Shown here: positions 16,718-26,253 of the stretch, piece by piece | Numbering within the stretch: the first letter of the stretch is position 1 | How the letters are laid out: each line of letters opens with the position of its first letter | NCBI GenBank assembly: GCA_034111085.1 | Contig: JAWUXZ010000034.1 | Location: forward strand, 201,489-265,488 | Origin: Dinoroseobacter sp034111085 | Lineage (GTDB): Bacteria; Pseudomonadota; Alphaproteobacteria; Rhodobacterales; Rhodobacteraceae | Reading direction: 5' to 3' | Length of the DNA stretch: 64,000 nucleotides | Notes under the pieces: model-generated | The model's input: only the letters and a program-made list of their open reading frames with translations | What the model was told of the DNA's origin: nothing | The model's database searches: none | Position numbers and translations under genes: made by a program

Positions 16718-16851
16718 GCCACGCCTCCTATAAGCGACAGGGGCGCGAAGGCCGCCTGCGCGTTCACTTCGCGGATAATATACAGCACGAAGCTGCCAAA
16801 GGTGACGGTGACGAACAGCGCGATCAGCAGAAGCGTTTTGCGCGGGGTCAT
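16714..16851 (-). CDS. 45-residue single-helix membrane peptide inside the soe operon
   Basis: A small gene whose ATG overlaps the soeA stop (ATGA, 16851-16848) and whose TGA overlaps the soeB ATG (ATGA, 16717-16714). The peptide starts MTPRKTLLLIALFVTVTFGS and continues FVLYIIREVNAQAA: a basic N-terminus, one hydrophobic helix of about 20 residues, then a short polar tail. Double coupling in exact register is strong evidence of translation. Such a peptide could be an accessory subunit of the quinone-linked complex, but no family is recognised. Confidence 0.75.
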   Translation of the reverse strand: MTPRKTLLLIALFVTVTFGSFVLYIIREVNAQAAFAPLSLIGGVA

Positions 16852-19631
16852 TCGCCCACCCCCTGACCTTGGACTTCAGGGAAGACCGGTTGCGCCTCGG
16901 CGGGTGCCTCGACTTTCTCAACCCGTACGCGCAGGTCAAACCAAGCGGCTTGGCCCGTAACCGGATCCGAGTTCGAATACCGCATCCCGTCGCCCTTTGG
17001 CGGCAGCAGGTCTGAGATCAGGTGGTTGAGCAAGAAACCTTCGGTCGCCTCAGGTGCGTCCTTGTCCAGCGCCCAAGCCCCTTTGCGTTTGCCAATCGCG
17101 TTCCACGTCCAGACGGTTTTGGAGTTCAACGCGCCCATATGCGCAACAGGCACAGTGATCTCGCCATGGGGCGACGAAACCTTTGCCCAGTCGCCTTCCT
17201 CAAACCCATTCGATTGCCACACGTCCGTGGGCACATAGAGCGGGTTGCGACCATGGATCTGGCGCAGCCACGCGTTTTGCGAGCCCCACGAGTGATACAT
17301 CGCCATCGGACGTTGGGTCAGCGCGTGCAGCGGATAGGCGTCTTGATCGACATCCTCGCCAAACGGCGCATACCAGAACGGCAATGGGTCCATCGCCTTC
17401 TTGAGGCGTTCGCGCAGATGATCTGGTGGTTGAATATCGCCAATACCTTCGGCAGCGGCCTGCATTCGGCGCAACGGCTCGACATATAACTGGAACAGAT
17501 AGGGCTGTTCTTTGTCGTAAAAGCCCTTCTCGACCGCCCACTCCTGATAGCGCTTGTTCCACGGCTTGTAGAACGCGGCTTCTGCGGGGATGTGCTCGGA
17601 CCAGAAGCCGCCATTGTCGATATACTTTTGCAACTGGTCGGGGTTCGCGTCTCCGCGCCCCTTGCCAGACCCGTCTGCATTGCGCCAACCGGCCAACGGC
17701 CCAACGCCGGGGCGTCGAATGTGATTGGTGATGTAGTCGCCATAATCGGCGTATTTCTGACTGCCATCTTCGTTCACAAAGCCCGGCAGGTTCAGCAAAG
17801 CGCCGAGCTCGCACAGCATCGATTGGAAGGCTTTGACATCGCGGTCAGGCTCGATCACAGGCCAACGAATGGCGTCGGCAACCGCGTCAGCCTCGCAGAT
17901 CGGACGGTCGAGCAGCGAGATGCAATCGTGGCGCTCCAGATACGTTGTGTCCGGCAAGATCAGGTCAGCATAGGCCACCATTTCCGAGCTGTAGGCGTCC
18001 GAGTATATGATTCGAGGGATCACATAATTGCCGTCCTCGTCTTCATCCGTCAGCATCTTCATCGTGCCAGCGGTGTTCATCGACGAGTTCCACGCCATGT
18101 TCGCCATATACAGGAAAAGCGTGTCGACTTTATACGGATCGCCCGCATGAGCGTTGGCAATCACAGTGTGCATCAAGCCGTGCGCCGATAGCGGGTTTTC
18201 CCACGAGAACGCCTTGTCGATGCGGATTGGCTTGCCGTCTTTGTCCAGCGCCAGATCAGCGGGCCCATGCGGATAACCCAAATGCGGTCCATCTAAGGGC
18301 GCGCCGGGCGTGACTTTGAAGTGCGGCTTGGGGTGCGCGGTCGCAGGCTTTGGGTAGGGCGGCTTGAAGCGGAAACCGCCGGGCGTCTCAACCGCACCAA
18401 GGATGATCTGCAACACATGCAGCGCGCGCGCAGTCTGGAACCCGTTGGAGTGGGCCGAGATACCGCGCATGGCATGGAATGCCACCGGACGTCCGGTCAT
18501 TTTGGTGTGCTTGCGACCTCGGAAATCGGTCCATTCCTGGTCGATCTCAATGGCCTCGTCAAAGGCCACACGCGCAATCTCGGCGGCAATGGCGCGGATG
18601 CGGGCGGCAGAAATGCCAACCTGCTCGGCCACATTCTCAGGCGCGTATTTTTTGTCCAGATACCGCTCTAGCATCAGGTGGAAGACTGGCTTGTGGGTGA
18701 TACCCGCATTGCGCCAACCATTGACCAGATCAGGCTCGATATCGGCTTTATCAAAGCAGCGCGGACGCTTCTGTTTGCGGTCCATCACCAGTTCGCGGCC
18801 CTGCTCGTCGCGCAGGATAAGGCCAAACTCAGGGCTGTCCGGATCGCTATTCACAAGACACGCCGCATTGGTGAACTGGGCGAGGTATTCGAAATCGACC
18901 TTGCCCGCGCTCATCAACAGATGGATCAGCGACAAGATCAGCAGGCCATCGGTGCCCGGCGTGATACCCACCCATTCATCGGCAATGGCGTTATAGCCTG
19001 TGCGGATTGGATTAACGCCGATCACCTTCGCGCCACGCGCTTTCAGCTTGCCCAGACCCATCTTGATCGGGTTGCTGTCATGATCCTCGGCCACGCCAAA
19101 CAGCATGAACAATTTGGTGCGGTCCCAATCAGGCTGGCCAAACTCCCAAAACGCGCCGCCCATCGTGTAGATGCCGGCCGCAGCCATATTGACCGAACAA
19201 AAGCCGCCATGGGCCGCGTAATTTGGGGTGCCATAAGCCTGCGCCCAGAACGAGGTAAACGATTGCGACTGGTCGCGCCCGGTAAAGAAGGCCAGCTTCT
19301 CAGGGGTTTGGCGGATCGGCTCTAGCCAGTCCTTGGCGATGCCGAGGGCTTCTTCCCAAGAGATCTCTTCAAACTTGCCTTCGCCGCGCTTTCCAACGCG
19401 CTTGAGCGGCGCTTTCAGCCGCGACGGGGCGGTCACTTGCATGATCCCAGCCGAGCCCTTGGCACATAGCACACCCTTGTTAACGGGGTGATCCTTGTTG
19501 CCCTCGATATACGAGACTTTGCCGTCTTTAAGGTGGACATTGATCCCGCAGCGACACGCGCACATGTAGCAGGTCGTCTTGCGGATCTCGTCTGAGACAC
19601 GCGGGCTGAGGTTGAGTTTAGGTTCTCCCAC
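16848..19631 (-). CDS. soeA: SoeA, molybdopterin subunit of membrane-bound sulfite dehydrogenase
   Basis: A 927-residue molybdopterin oxidoreductase of the DMSO-reductase superfamily. An N-terminal [4Fe-4S] motif is formed by TTCYMCACRCGINVHL and KGVLCAKG, followed by the molybdopterin domains and a C-terminal dinucleotide-binding domain (VPTDVWQSNGFEEGDWAKV). No Tat signal is present, consistent with the cytoplasm-facing SoeABC type. It oxidises sulfite to sulfate, for example after taurine or thiosulfate breakdown; the SoeA name is inferred from family and from the A-B-C order. The start is a GTG at 19631 with GGAGGG eight bases upstream. It is divergent from sdaA across 242 bases. Confidence 0.85.
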   Translation of the reverse strand: MGEPKLNLSPRVSDEIRKTTCYMCACRCGINVHLKDGKVSYIEGNKDHPVNKGVLCAKGSAGIMQVTAPSRLKAPLKRVGKRGEGKFEEISWEEALGIAKDWLEPIRQTPEKLAFFTGRDQSQSFTSFWAQAYGTPNYAAHGGFCSVNMAAAGIYTMGGAFWEFGQPDWDRTKLFMLFGVAEDHDSNPIKMGLGKLKARGAKVIGVNPIRTGYNAIADEWVGITPGTDGLLILSLIHLLMSAGKVDFEYLAQFTNAACLVNSDPDSPEFGLILRDEQGRELVMDRKQKRPRCFDKADIEPDLVNGWRNAGITHKPVFHLMLERYLDKKYAPENVAEQVGISAARIRAIAAEIARVAFDEAIEIDQEWTDFRGRKHTKMTGRPVAFHAMRGISAHSNGFQTARALHVLQIILGAVETPGGFRFKPPYPKPATAHPKPHFKVTPGAPLDGPHLGYPHGPADLALDKDGKPIRIDKAFSWENPLSAHGLMHTVIANAHAGDPYKVDTLFLYMANMAWNSSMNTAGTMKMLTDEDEDGNYVIPRIIYSDAYSSEMVAYADLILPDTTYLERHDCISLLDRPICEADAVADAIRWPVIEPDRDVKAFQSMLCELGALLNLPGFVNEDGSQKYADYGDYITNHIRRPGVGPLAGWRNADGSGKGRGDANPDQLQKYIDNGGFWSEHIPAEAAFYKPWNKRYQEWAVEKGFYDKEQPYLFQLYVEPLRRMQAAAEGIGDIQPPDHLRERLKKAMDPLPFWYAPFGEDVDQDAYPLHALTQRPMAMYHSWGSQNAWLRQIHGRNPLYVPTDVWQSNGFEEGDWAKVSSPHGEITVPVAHMGALNSKTVWTWNAIGKRKGAWALDKDAPEATEGFLLNHLISDLLPPKGDGMRYSNSDPVTGQAAWFDLRVRVEKVEAPAEAQPVFPEVQGQGVGE

Positions 19632-19873
19632 GCGTGCGACCCTCCAATGTCATAGGCTTCTACTTTTGTGGCGAGGAAGCCCGGCTGACGCAACCCTTCC
19701 GCGTATCTGGAATCAAGAGATCGACCATTCTGGCCTGATTTCGTGCCAGATTGTTGTGCGCAGTACGACCGGAAGGCGTGCCGGGTCGCAAATCCTCGCG
19801 CAATGTCGGGTTTGGCTTCTCGAACGCGAACGCCATGTGAGACAGCAGCGCTGAAGCGGCAGAGGGCCATATT

Positions 19874-21289
19874 ATGTTTCTAAGCATTTTCGACATCTTC
19901 AAGATTGGGATCGGTCCGTCCTCGTCCCACACAATGGGTCCAATGACCGCCGCTTCGCGTTTTCTCGACGATCTACGCGGTGCGCGCGACAAGGAACCCG
20001 GTGCGGGCGAACTGGCTTCGCTTGGTGCGTCCCTGCACGGATCGCTTGCGTTCACCGGTAAGGGCCACGCCACCGACCGCGCTGTTGTGCTGGGCTTTAT
20101 GGGTTATCTGCCACACACGCTCGATCCTGACCGGGCTGAGGCTGAGGAGGCCGAGGTTTTTGCACGCGGAACAGTGTGTCCCGAAGGGTTGGGCGAGTTG
20201 ATTTTCCGGCCCGGCGAGGATCTGATCTTCGACTACGACAAGACACTGCCCGGCCACCCAAACGGCATGATTCTGAGCGCGTTCGATACCGCCGGGAACC
20301 TCTATATGCAGGAGACGTACTATTCCATCGGCGGTGGTTTCGTGATGACCGAAGCCGAGATGGAGGCGCGCGATACCGGCGGCGCGGATGCGTTCCATGC
20401 CGAAAAGGCCGAGGCCGGGTTTCCCTATCCCTTTGGCAGTGCTGTTGAGATGCTGGAAATGGGCCGCACTTCCGGCAAGACTATTGCCCAGATGAAATGG
20501 GAGAACGAGCGCGCTTTGATGACCGAGCACGAGTTGGCCGACGGCATCGATCGCATCCGCACCGCTATGTTCAATTGCATCGATCGGGGGCTGCGCATCG
20601 ACGGTGAATTGCCGGGCGGCTTGCGCGTCAAACGCCGTGCCAAGAAAATCCACGAAAGCCTACGTGCCGAAGAAGGCCGCAACCTCGCCCAGCCCCACGT
20701 CGCCAATGACTGGATGATCGTCTATGCCATGGCCGTGAACGAAGAAAACGCCGCAGGTGGCCGCGTCGTGACCTCGCCCACAAACGGGGCCGCAGGCGTG
20801 GTGCCAAGTGTGCTGCGTTACTACCGCGACCACTGCATTGGCGCCCACGCACAAGGCGGGCGCGATTTCCTGCTGACCGCCTCCGCCATCGGGGGGTTGA
20901 TCAAGCACAACGCCAGCATTTCCGGGGCAGAAGTTGGGTGCCAGGGCGAGGTCGGGTCCGCCGCCTCCATGGCCGCTGCCGGGCTCTGTGCTGCGCTGGG
21001 CGGGAGCAACGAGCAGATCGAGAACGCGGCCGAGATCGCGCTAGAGCACCATCTGGGAATGACCTGCGATCCGGTCGGCGGGTTGGTGCAAGTCCCCTGC
21101 ATCGAGCGTAACGGCCTCGGCGCAATCAAAGCTGTGTCGGCCGCGTCGCTGTCTTTGCGCGGGGACGGAACCCACTTCATGCCGCTGGACAATTGCATCG
21201 AGGCCATGCGCCAAACCGGGGCGGATATGCAGTCGAAGTACAAAGAGACCTCGCTTGGCGGGTTGGCGGTGAACCTGCCGGGGTGTTAA
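19874..21289 (+). CDS. sdaA: L-serine ammonia-lyase (single-chain, iron-sulfur)
   Basis: A 471-residue L-serine dehydratase giving pyruvate and ammonia. The alpha and beta parts are fused: IGPSSSHTMGPM near the start, then SPTNGAAGVVPSVLRYYRDHC, SISGAEVGCQGEVGSA and MTCDPVGGLVQVPCIERN, which carry the Cys ligands of the [4Fe-4S] cluster. The start MFLSIFDIFKIGIGPSSSH is canonical, with AGAGGG upstream. It converges with the ABC permease, ten bases apart. Confidence 0.95.
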   Translation: MFLSIFDIFKIGIGPSSSHTMGPMTAASRFLDDLRGARDKEPGAGELASLGASLHGSLAFTGKGHATDRAVVLGFMGYLPHTLDPDRAEAEEAEVFARGTVCPEGLGELIFRPGEDLIFDYDKTLPGHPNGMILSAFDTAGNLYMQETYYSIGGGFVMTEAEMEARDTGGADAFHAEKAEAGFPYPFGSAVEMLEMGRTSGKTIAQMKWENERALMTEHELADGIDRIRTAMFNCIDRGLRIDGELPGGLRVKRRAKKIHESLRAEEGRNLAQPHVANDWMIVYAMAVNEENAAGGRVVTSPTNGAAGVVPSVLRYYRDHCIGAHAQGGRDFLLTASAIGGLIKHNASISGAEVGCQGEVGSAASMAAAGLCAALGGSNEQIENAAEIALEHHLGMTCDPVGGLVQVPCIERNGLGAIKAVSAASLSLRGDGTHFMPLDNCIEAMRQTGADMQSKYKETSLGGLAVNLPGC

Positions 21290-21298
21290 GCCTCGCCT

Positions 21299-23824
21299 CT
21301 ATTCCCGCCCCCTAAGCACTTGCGCAGGCCTTGCCGCCAAGGGTCGCCACGCGAAGGCCAGCCCTGCCAGCAGCGTGGCCATCGCCCCGCCGATCACGAT
21401 TGCCAGCGCGCTGATCCACTCGAACTCAAATTCCGTGTCCATCACGAAGGTCATGACGCTCCAGCCAGCCAAGCCGCCTGCGACAATCGCCACGATTCCA
21501 GCCGCAGCGCCCAGTATTGCTGACCTTAGAGCAAAGCTCGCCAATATCTGAACGCGCGCGGCACCGACGGTTTTTAGCACGGCTGCCTCGAACACCCGGC
21601 TACGCTCGCCCGCTGCTGCAGCGCCTATCAGCACCACGAACCCGGTGATCAAGGTTGCCGCGGCACCGTAGCTCGTCGCTGCCGCTAGCCCTGACAATGC
21701 CTCGGTCACGCGTTCAATGGCATCGCGCACGCGGATCGCAGTGATGTTGGGCGCATCTGCCGCAACATCGCGCAGGATCGACGCCTCGGCGGCTTCCTCG
21801 GCATAGACGGTGGCGATATGTGTGTGCGGTGCACCAGCCAAAGCGCTCGGGTTCATGGTTAAGATGAAGCCGATACCTGCGGTCGAAAAATCAACCTCGC
21901 GAAAGCTCGTGATCTCACCCGTTATGTCGCGGCCAAGGATGTTGATGGTCAGCGCATCGCCGAGTTCCAACCCCATCTCGACCGCCTCTTCAGCCGCGAA
22001 ACTGATCTGCGGCGGACCCGCGTAATCCTCAGGCCACCACTCGCCTGCCGTGATCGTCGTGTTCTCGGACGGGGCCACGGAATATGTCACGCCTCGGTCG
22101 CCTTGCAGCACCCAATGCTCGCCCGCGACATCCCGTGCTGGCGCACCGTTGATCCGTGTGATGATCCCACGCAGCATTGGGGCGCTGTCTACACGACTGA
22201 CATCAGGGTCATTTTCCACACGCTCCAAGAATGCAGGCAGTTGATCGTTCTGAATATCGACGAAGAAATAGCTGGGCGCGATGCTGGGTAAATCACGCTC
22301 AATCGCGCCACGTAGATTGCTGTCGATTTGCCCGACGCTGGCCAGAACAGCGAGGCCCAGACCCAGTGACAGCACCACACTTGTCGTCTCACCACCCGGA
22401 CCACCGACTGCACCAAGCGCCAAGCGCAGCGAGGTTCGTCCGCGCACGAGTTTGGAGCGCGCCAATCGCTGCGCCGCACGCCGAACAAGCCACGCAGACA
22501 AGGTTAACAGGAGCAGCGATCCAAGGATGCCGCCCGTTGCCCCCAGCGTAAGTCGCCAGGTGCCCGAGAACCACGTTGCCAACCCGATCAGCGCCACCAA
22601 AGCCAAGCCAATTGCGGCGATATACCGTGCTCGCGGCCAAGCGCGCACAGGCCCTGACGCATCTCGAAACAGGGCCGCTGCGCGCACTTGTTCGGTTCGT
22701 GCCAAGGGCCACAGCGTGAAGACAAGCGCCGTCAACGCGCCGTATATTGCGGCCTCAAACAGCGGCCCGGGATGCACGCCGAACGCCGCTGGGATCGGCA
22801 GACGCGCCTCGATGATCGGCGCAAAGATCAGGGGCAGCACTGCGCCAAGCAACAAGCCCAAGGCGATACCGACCAACGACAGAATACCAATTTGAATCAA
22901 ATAGGCGGCAAAGATGGTTCGCCCTTCCGCCCCGAGCGTCTTCAGGGTCGCGATCACCCCGGTTTTGCTATCCAGATATGACCGCACCGCCGCCGACACG
23001 CCGACACCGCCCACCGCCAAGCCCGCCAAACCGACCAGCACCAGAAACGCACCGATCCGGTCCACGAATTCCGAGATCCCCGGCGCACCGTTGCGGCTGT
23101 CGCGCCACCGCAGCCCGCTCTCGGCAAATTGCGCCTCGGCCTCGGCTTCCAGCGCGTCTAACTCTGCACCCGCAGGCAGTGCCAATCGGTAGGCGCTGTC
23201 AAATAAGGTGCCCGGCTCTAGCAGGGACGAGTTCGCCAAGTCGGAGGTCAGCACGATGCTGCGCGGCCCCAAACCAAAGCCGCTGCCTGCGCCGTCCGGC
23301 TCGCGCGTTAATGCGGCCATCACCACAAATTCTTGCGTGCCCAAGCGCACAACATCGCCCAAATTTAGGCCCAGCCGATCAATCAAAACCCGCTGCGCCA
23401 CGATCCCCGGCAATCCGTTCGATCCAGCTAAAGCATTCGCCAAACTCATTTCCGGCTCTAGACCCACCGAGCCTTTCAACGGATAGGCCGCATCCACGCC
23501 CTTAACTTGCGTCAAGCCGCGCTCTGGCCCGCCGTCGCGGTCGACCACAACCATGGACCGGAAATCCACGATCTCGGAAACGGCCTCAGACTGCGCCGTC
23601 ATCCACGCCAACTCGTCTTCTTCGGCAAATCGGTAGGTGAACGCAATTGACGCGTCGCCGCCAAGGATCACCGCGCCTTCGCGTGCGAGCCCTTCTTGGA
23701 TCGAAACCCGCACGGACCCGACCGCTGCAATTGCCGCCACGCCCAAGGCTAAACACGCCAGAAACACGTAAAATCCTTGCAAACCGCCGCGTAATTCACG
23801 TCGTGCGATCTTCCACGCGATCAT
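21299..23824 (-). CDS. FtsX-like ABC transporter permease (YbbP type)
   Basis: An 841-residue permease with the FtsX/MacB topology: an N-terminal helix (GFYVFLACLALGVAAIAAVG), a large periplasmic domain, helices around 260-400, a central duplication, a second periplasmic domain, and three C-terminal helices ending in the family-typical WRPLAARPAQVLRGRE. It likely exports or extracts lipophilic or envelope substrates with the upstream ATPase. Its ATG overlaps the ATPase stop (ATGA, 23824-23821). Confidence 0.88.
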   Translation of the reverse strand: MIAWKIARRELRGGLQGFYVFLACLALGVAAIAAVGSVRVSIQEGLAREGAVILGGDASIAFTYRFAEEDELAWMTAQSEAVSEIVDFRSMVVVDRDGGPERGLTQVKGVDAAYPLKGSVGLEPEMSLANALAGSNGLPGIVAQRVLIDRLGLNLGDVVRLGTQEFVVMAALTREPDGAGSGFGLGPRSIVLTSDLANSSLLEPGTLFDSAYRLALPAGAELDALEAEAEAQFAESGLRWRDSRNGAPGISEFVDRIGAFLVLVGLAGLAVGGVGVSAAVRSYLDSKTGVIATLKTLGAEGRTIFAAYLIQIGILSLVGIALGLLLGAVLPLIFAPIIEARLPIPAAFGVHPGPLFEAAIYGALTALVFTLWPLARTEQVRAAALFRDASGPVRAWPRARYIAAIGLALVALIGLATWFSGTWRLTLGATGGILGSLLLLTLSAWLVRRAAQRLARSKLVRGRTSLRLALGAVGGPGGETTSVVLSLGLGLAVLASVGQIDSNLRGAIERDLPSIAPSYFFVDIQNDQLPAFLERVENDPDVSRVDSAPMLRGIITRINGAPARDVAGEHWVLQGDRGVTYSVAPSENTTITAGEWWPEDYAGPPQISFAAEEAVEMGLELGDALTINILGRDITGEITSFREVDFSTAGIGFILTMNPSALAGAPHTHIATVYAEEAAEASILRDVAADAPNITAIRVRDAIERVTEALSGLAAATSYGAAATLITGFVVLIGAAAAGERSRVFEAAVLKTVGAARVQILASFALRSAILGAAAGIVAIVAGGLAGWSVMTFVMDTEFEFEWISALAIVIGGAMATLLAGLAFAWRPLAARPAQVLRGRE

Positions 23825-24522
23825 TGCGCCGCCTCGCGCGTCTGCACAGTGTCGGCTTCAATCCGGCCATCACGCAAGGTCACAACCCTGTCGCAGCGCG
23901 CGGCCAATTCGGGCGCATGGGTCACCAGAACCAGCGTTGATCCATGCAGGTCGCGTAGGCCAAACAGCATGTCCATGATCGCCTGGCCGTTGGCCCCATC
24001 GAGGTTCCCTGTTGGCTCGTCAGCTAGCAAAATATCAGGCCGAGGCGCTGCGGCGCGTGCCAAAGCAACCCTCTGCTGCTCGCCACCCGACATTTGGCTG
24101 GGGTAGTGGTGGACGCGGTCGCCTAGCCCAACGCTCGTCAATTCCGCCTCAGCCCGCTCAAATGCGTCCGCTGCTCCGGCCAATTCCAGCGGCGTTGCGA
24201 CGTTCTCCAGCGCGGTCATCGTTGGAATTAGGTGGAAGGATTGGAAAACCACCCCCATATGCCCTCTGCGGAAGCGCGCTAAAGCGTCCTCGCCCATCGC
24301 CGTCAGGTCTTGGCCGAGCGCTTGGACGCTGCCGCCCGTGGCGCGTTCCAACCCGCCCATCAGCATCAGGAGAGACGACTTGCCCGAACCCGAAGGCCCC
24401 ACCAACCCGACCGTTTCGCCCCGCGTGACCTCAAGCGAGATGTCGCGCAAGATATCGACCTTTCCTGCGTTGCCCATCAGGCTCAGCTCGACATGGGACA
24501 GGGACAAAACGGCATCGGTCAT
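23821..24522 (-). CDS. ABC transporter ATP-binding protein (YbbA/LolD type)
   Basis: A 233-residue ATPase with Walker A GLVGPSGSGKSSLLMLMGGL, a Q-loop, signature QMSGGEQQRVALARA, Walker B ILLADEPTGNLD and H-loop LVLVTHAPELA. It pairs with the FtsX-like permease it overlaps. The start at 24522 (MTDAVLSLSHVEL) is chosen over the upstream frame extension to 24591. This ATG and the ATG of the divergent esterase share a CATG palindrome (24520-24523). Confidence 0.92.
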   Translation of the reverse strand: MTDAVLSLSHVELSLMGNAGKVDILRDISLEVTRGETVGLVGPSGSGKSSLLMLMGGLERATGGSVQALGQDLTAMGEDALARFRRGHMGVVFQSFHLIPTMTALENVATPLELAGAADAFERAEAELTSVGLGDRVHHYPSQMSGGEQQRVALARAAAPRPDILLADEPTGNLDGANGQAIMDMLFGLRDLHGSTLVLVTHAPELAARCDRVVTLRDGRIEADTVQTREAAQ

Positions 24523-25210
24523 GGGAAGGCTCCGGGCAAAGTATACTGCTTCGATATATGGGGCGCGACGCTGTGCACTCAACCTAGCCACCGCCAGTTT
24601 TGCTGCAATTGCACTGTGCGTCCCTGCACAGGCTGAGACGGTGATTGCGGCTTTGGGCGATAGCCTGACGCAAGGCTACGGGTTGGTGCACGAAGATGGG
24701 TTCGTCCCGCAGCTTGAGGCATGGCTGCAAATGCAGGGCGCAGACGTGCGCATCATAAATGCTGGCGTGTCCGGCGATACGACCGCAGGCGGGCTATCAC
24801 GGGTGGACTGGACGCTAACCGATGATGTCGATGTGATGATTGTCGCACTTGGTGGCAACGATCTGCTGCGCGCGATCCCACCTGAGGCCAGTCGCGCCAA
24901 CCTCGACGGTATCCTCAAGGCAGCGGGCGCGCGGGGTGTGCCTGTGTTGCTGATCGGTCTGCAAGCGCCGGGCAATTACGGCCCCGAATATAAGGCAGCA
25001 TTCGACGCGATGTATCCCGAACTGGCCGAAGCCTATGGTGCGCTGCATGTGGAAAACTTCCTTGGCGCGCTTCAGACTGAGGCTGATCAGGGTGCTGCTT
25101 TGCGTGATTTCATGCAAAGCGACGGCATCCATCCCAACACGGCAGGGGTCGCCAAGATCGTCGAGGCACTTGGCCCCGAGGTGGAAGCACTGATCGCACG
25201 GCTGAATTAA
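24521..25210 (+). CDS. tesA: GDSL/SGNH arylesterase (TesA-like)
   Basis: A 229-residue secreted lysophospholipase/arylesterase. A signal peptide (hydrophobic core ATASFAAIALCVPAQA, cleavage before ETVIAALG) leads into block I GDSLTQGYG with the nucleophilic Ser, the Gly in NAGVSGDTT, block III GGNDLLR and block V DGIHPN with Asp and His. The only in-frame start is the ATG at 24521, which gives a long n-region (MGRLRAKYTAS) and overlaps the divergent ATPase start, so its promoter must lie inside that gene. Confidence 0.88.
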   Translation: MGRLRAKYTASIYGARRCALNLATASFAAIALCVPAQAETVIAALGDSLTQGYGLVHEDGFVPQLEAWLQMQGADVRIINAGVSGDTTAGGLSRVDWTLTDDVDVMIVALGGNDLLRAIPPEASRANLDGILKAAGARGVPVLLIGLQAPGNYGPEYKAAFDAMYPELAEAYGALHVENFLGALQTEADQGAALRDFMQSDGIHPNTAGVAKIVEALGPEVEALIARLN

Positions 25211-25218
25211 CGCCGAGG

Positions 25219-26229
25219 CTACTGCGAGGCGACAATCTGCGCAGGGGTGCGTCCGGCAAGTGTAATCTCTGAGCGCTTACTTTCGATCTGAGCGATCAGG
25301 ATCGTGCGAAGGGCCGCGCGTTCTGCACCGATCATCGCGCGGATCTCGGCCTCAAATTCCTCGCGGTTGAACAGCTCGTCGAGCTTAATCACCGCGTAAT
25401 CCGTCGCCAGCCAACCGACGATAAAGCCGCCCGCGCCGCCAACCGCCGCCCCAATTGGACCCAAAGGCGCGCCAATCGCAGCGCCAACGCCCGCAGCACC
25501 ACCGGCGCCGGTTCCGCGCGTGGCGGTTTTCGCAGCCGTTTTGCGTCCAATCGACAGCACCAGTTTGCGCGCCACTGCACGGCTGACAATCTTTACCGCC
25601 TGCATTCCAATGCGCGCGCCCGCAACGCCCAAGACCAGCGAGATCGGTTTACCTGTCGAGGCGCGCGCGCTCGCATCCTCCAGCGCAATTCGCGTGCCTT
25701 CGGTCAAGAACCGCAGCTCCGCACCTTCCAGCGCCGTAGACAATTTCGCGTTCAAAGCCTGCTCGTAGGTTGCGTTAAACTGTGCCTCCAATGAGGACAC
25801 TGACCCATCGAGGCGTTCCTGAAACCCGCCAAACAACCGCTCCTCCAGCGCGTCGCCGACCTGTCCGGTAGCGAGCTGGGCAAGTTGAGTATATTCGCCC
25901 AGCACCGAGTAGTGGAAATCCGCATAGGCCGGTATCGCCGCGTCCACGGGGCCGAACAAAAGATCGAGGTGGTTGTCCACTTGCGAAACTGTCGCCGTCT
26001 GCGCACGTGACGCTGCATCATCCACAATCGCTGCGATCTCGGCCAGCGGGATCACGCGCCTTTGTGCGTCAAAATCTCCGCGCTGAATGCCGTAACCCGT
26101 CAGGCCAATGGTCAGCATCGTGAGGGACGCAATCAAGGCCCAAAACGGCCCACCCAAACGTCGTCCACGCGCGCCCTCTGGGGCGTTCGGAACACGGACT
26201 GGGTTTTGCAAGACAAGGGGGCTCGTCAT
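25219..26229 (-). CDS. Hypothetical membrane-anchored protein with C-terminal Gly-rich hairpin
   Basis: A 336-residue protein of unknown function. Near the N-terminus is one membrane helix (FWALIASLTMLTIGLTGYGI), then a long Ala/Glu-rich, probably helical periplasmic region, then a glycine-rich segment (GTGAGGAAGVGAAIGAPLG, GGAGGFIVGWLATDYAVIKL) like a membrane-inserting hairpin, and an amphipathic C-terminus. The start at 26229 (MTSPLVLQNPV) follows AAAGGAGGG. The TTG at 26247 is less likely. It lies 24 bases after the multi-helix membrane protein gene, so the two probably form an operon. Confidence 0.7.
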   Translation of the reverse strand: MTSPLVLQNPVRVPNAPEGARGRRLGGPFWALIASLTMLTIGLTGYGIQRGDFDAQRRVIPLAEIAAIVDDAASRAQTATVSQVDNHLDLLFGPVDAAIPAYADFHYSVLGEYTQLAQLATGQVGDALEERLFGGFQERLDGSVSSLEAQFNATYEQALNAKLSTALEGAELRFLTEGTRIALEDASARASTGKPISLVLGVAGARIGMQAVKIVSRAVARKLVLSIGRKTAAKTATRGTGAGGAAGVGAAIGAPLGPIGAAVGGAGGFIVGWLATDYAVIKLDELFNREEFEAEIRAMIGAERAALRTILIAQIESKRSEITLAGRTPAQIVASQ

Positions 26230-26253
26230 ATCGCGCCCTCCTTTCAAATGGGG

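Noticed and set aside
16718..16939. N-terminal extension of SoeB to 16939
   Set aside because: The extra 74 residues are antisense-like, Arg-rich and cover the 45-residue gene and the soeA end; the ferredoxin fold starts at the ATG at 16717.
19433..19870. Minus-strand frame of 145 codons overlapping the soeA start
   Set aside because: It is in another frame over soeA codons and the soeA/sdaA promoter gap; the composition is Arg/Ser-rich shadow sequence. soeA has a clear GTG with GGAGGG.
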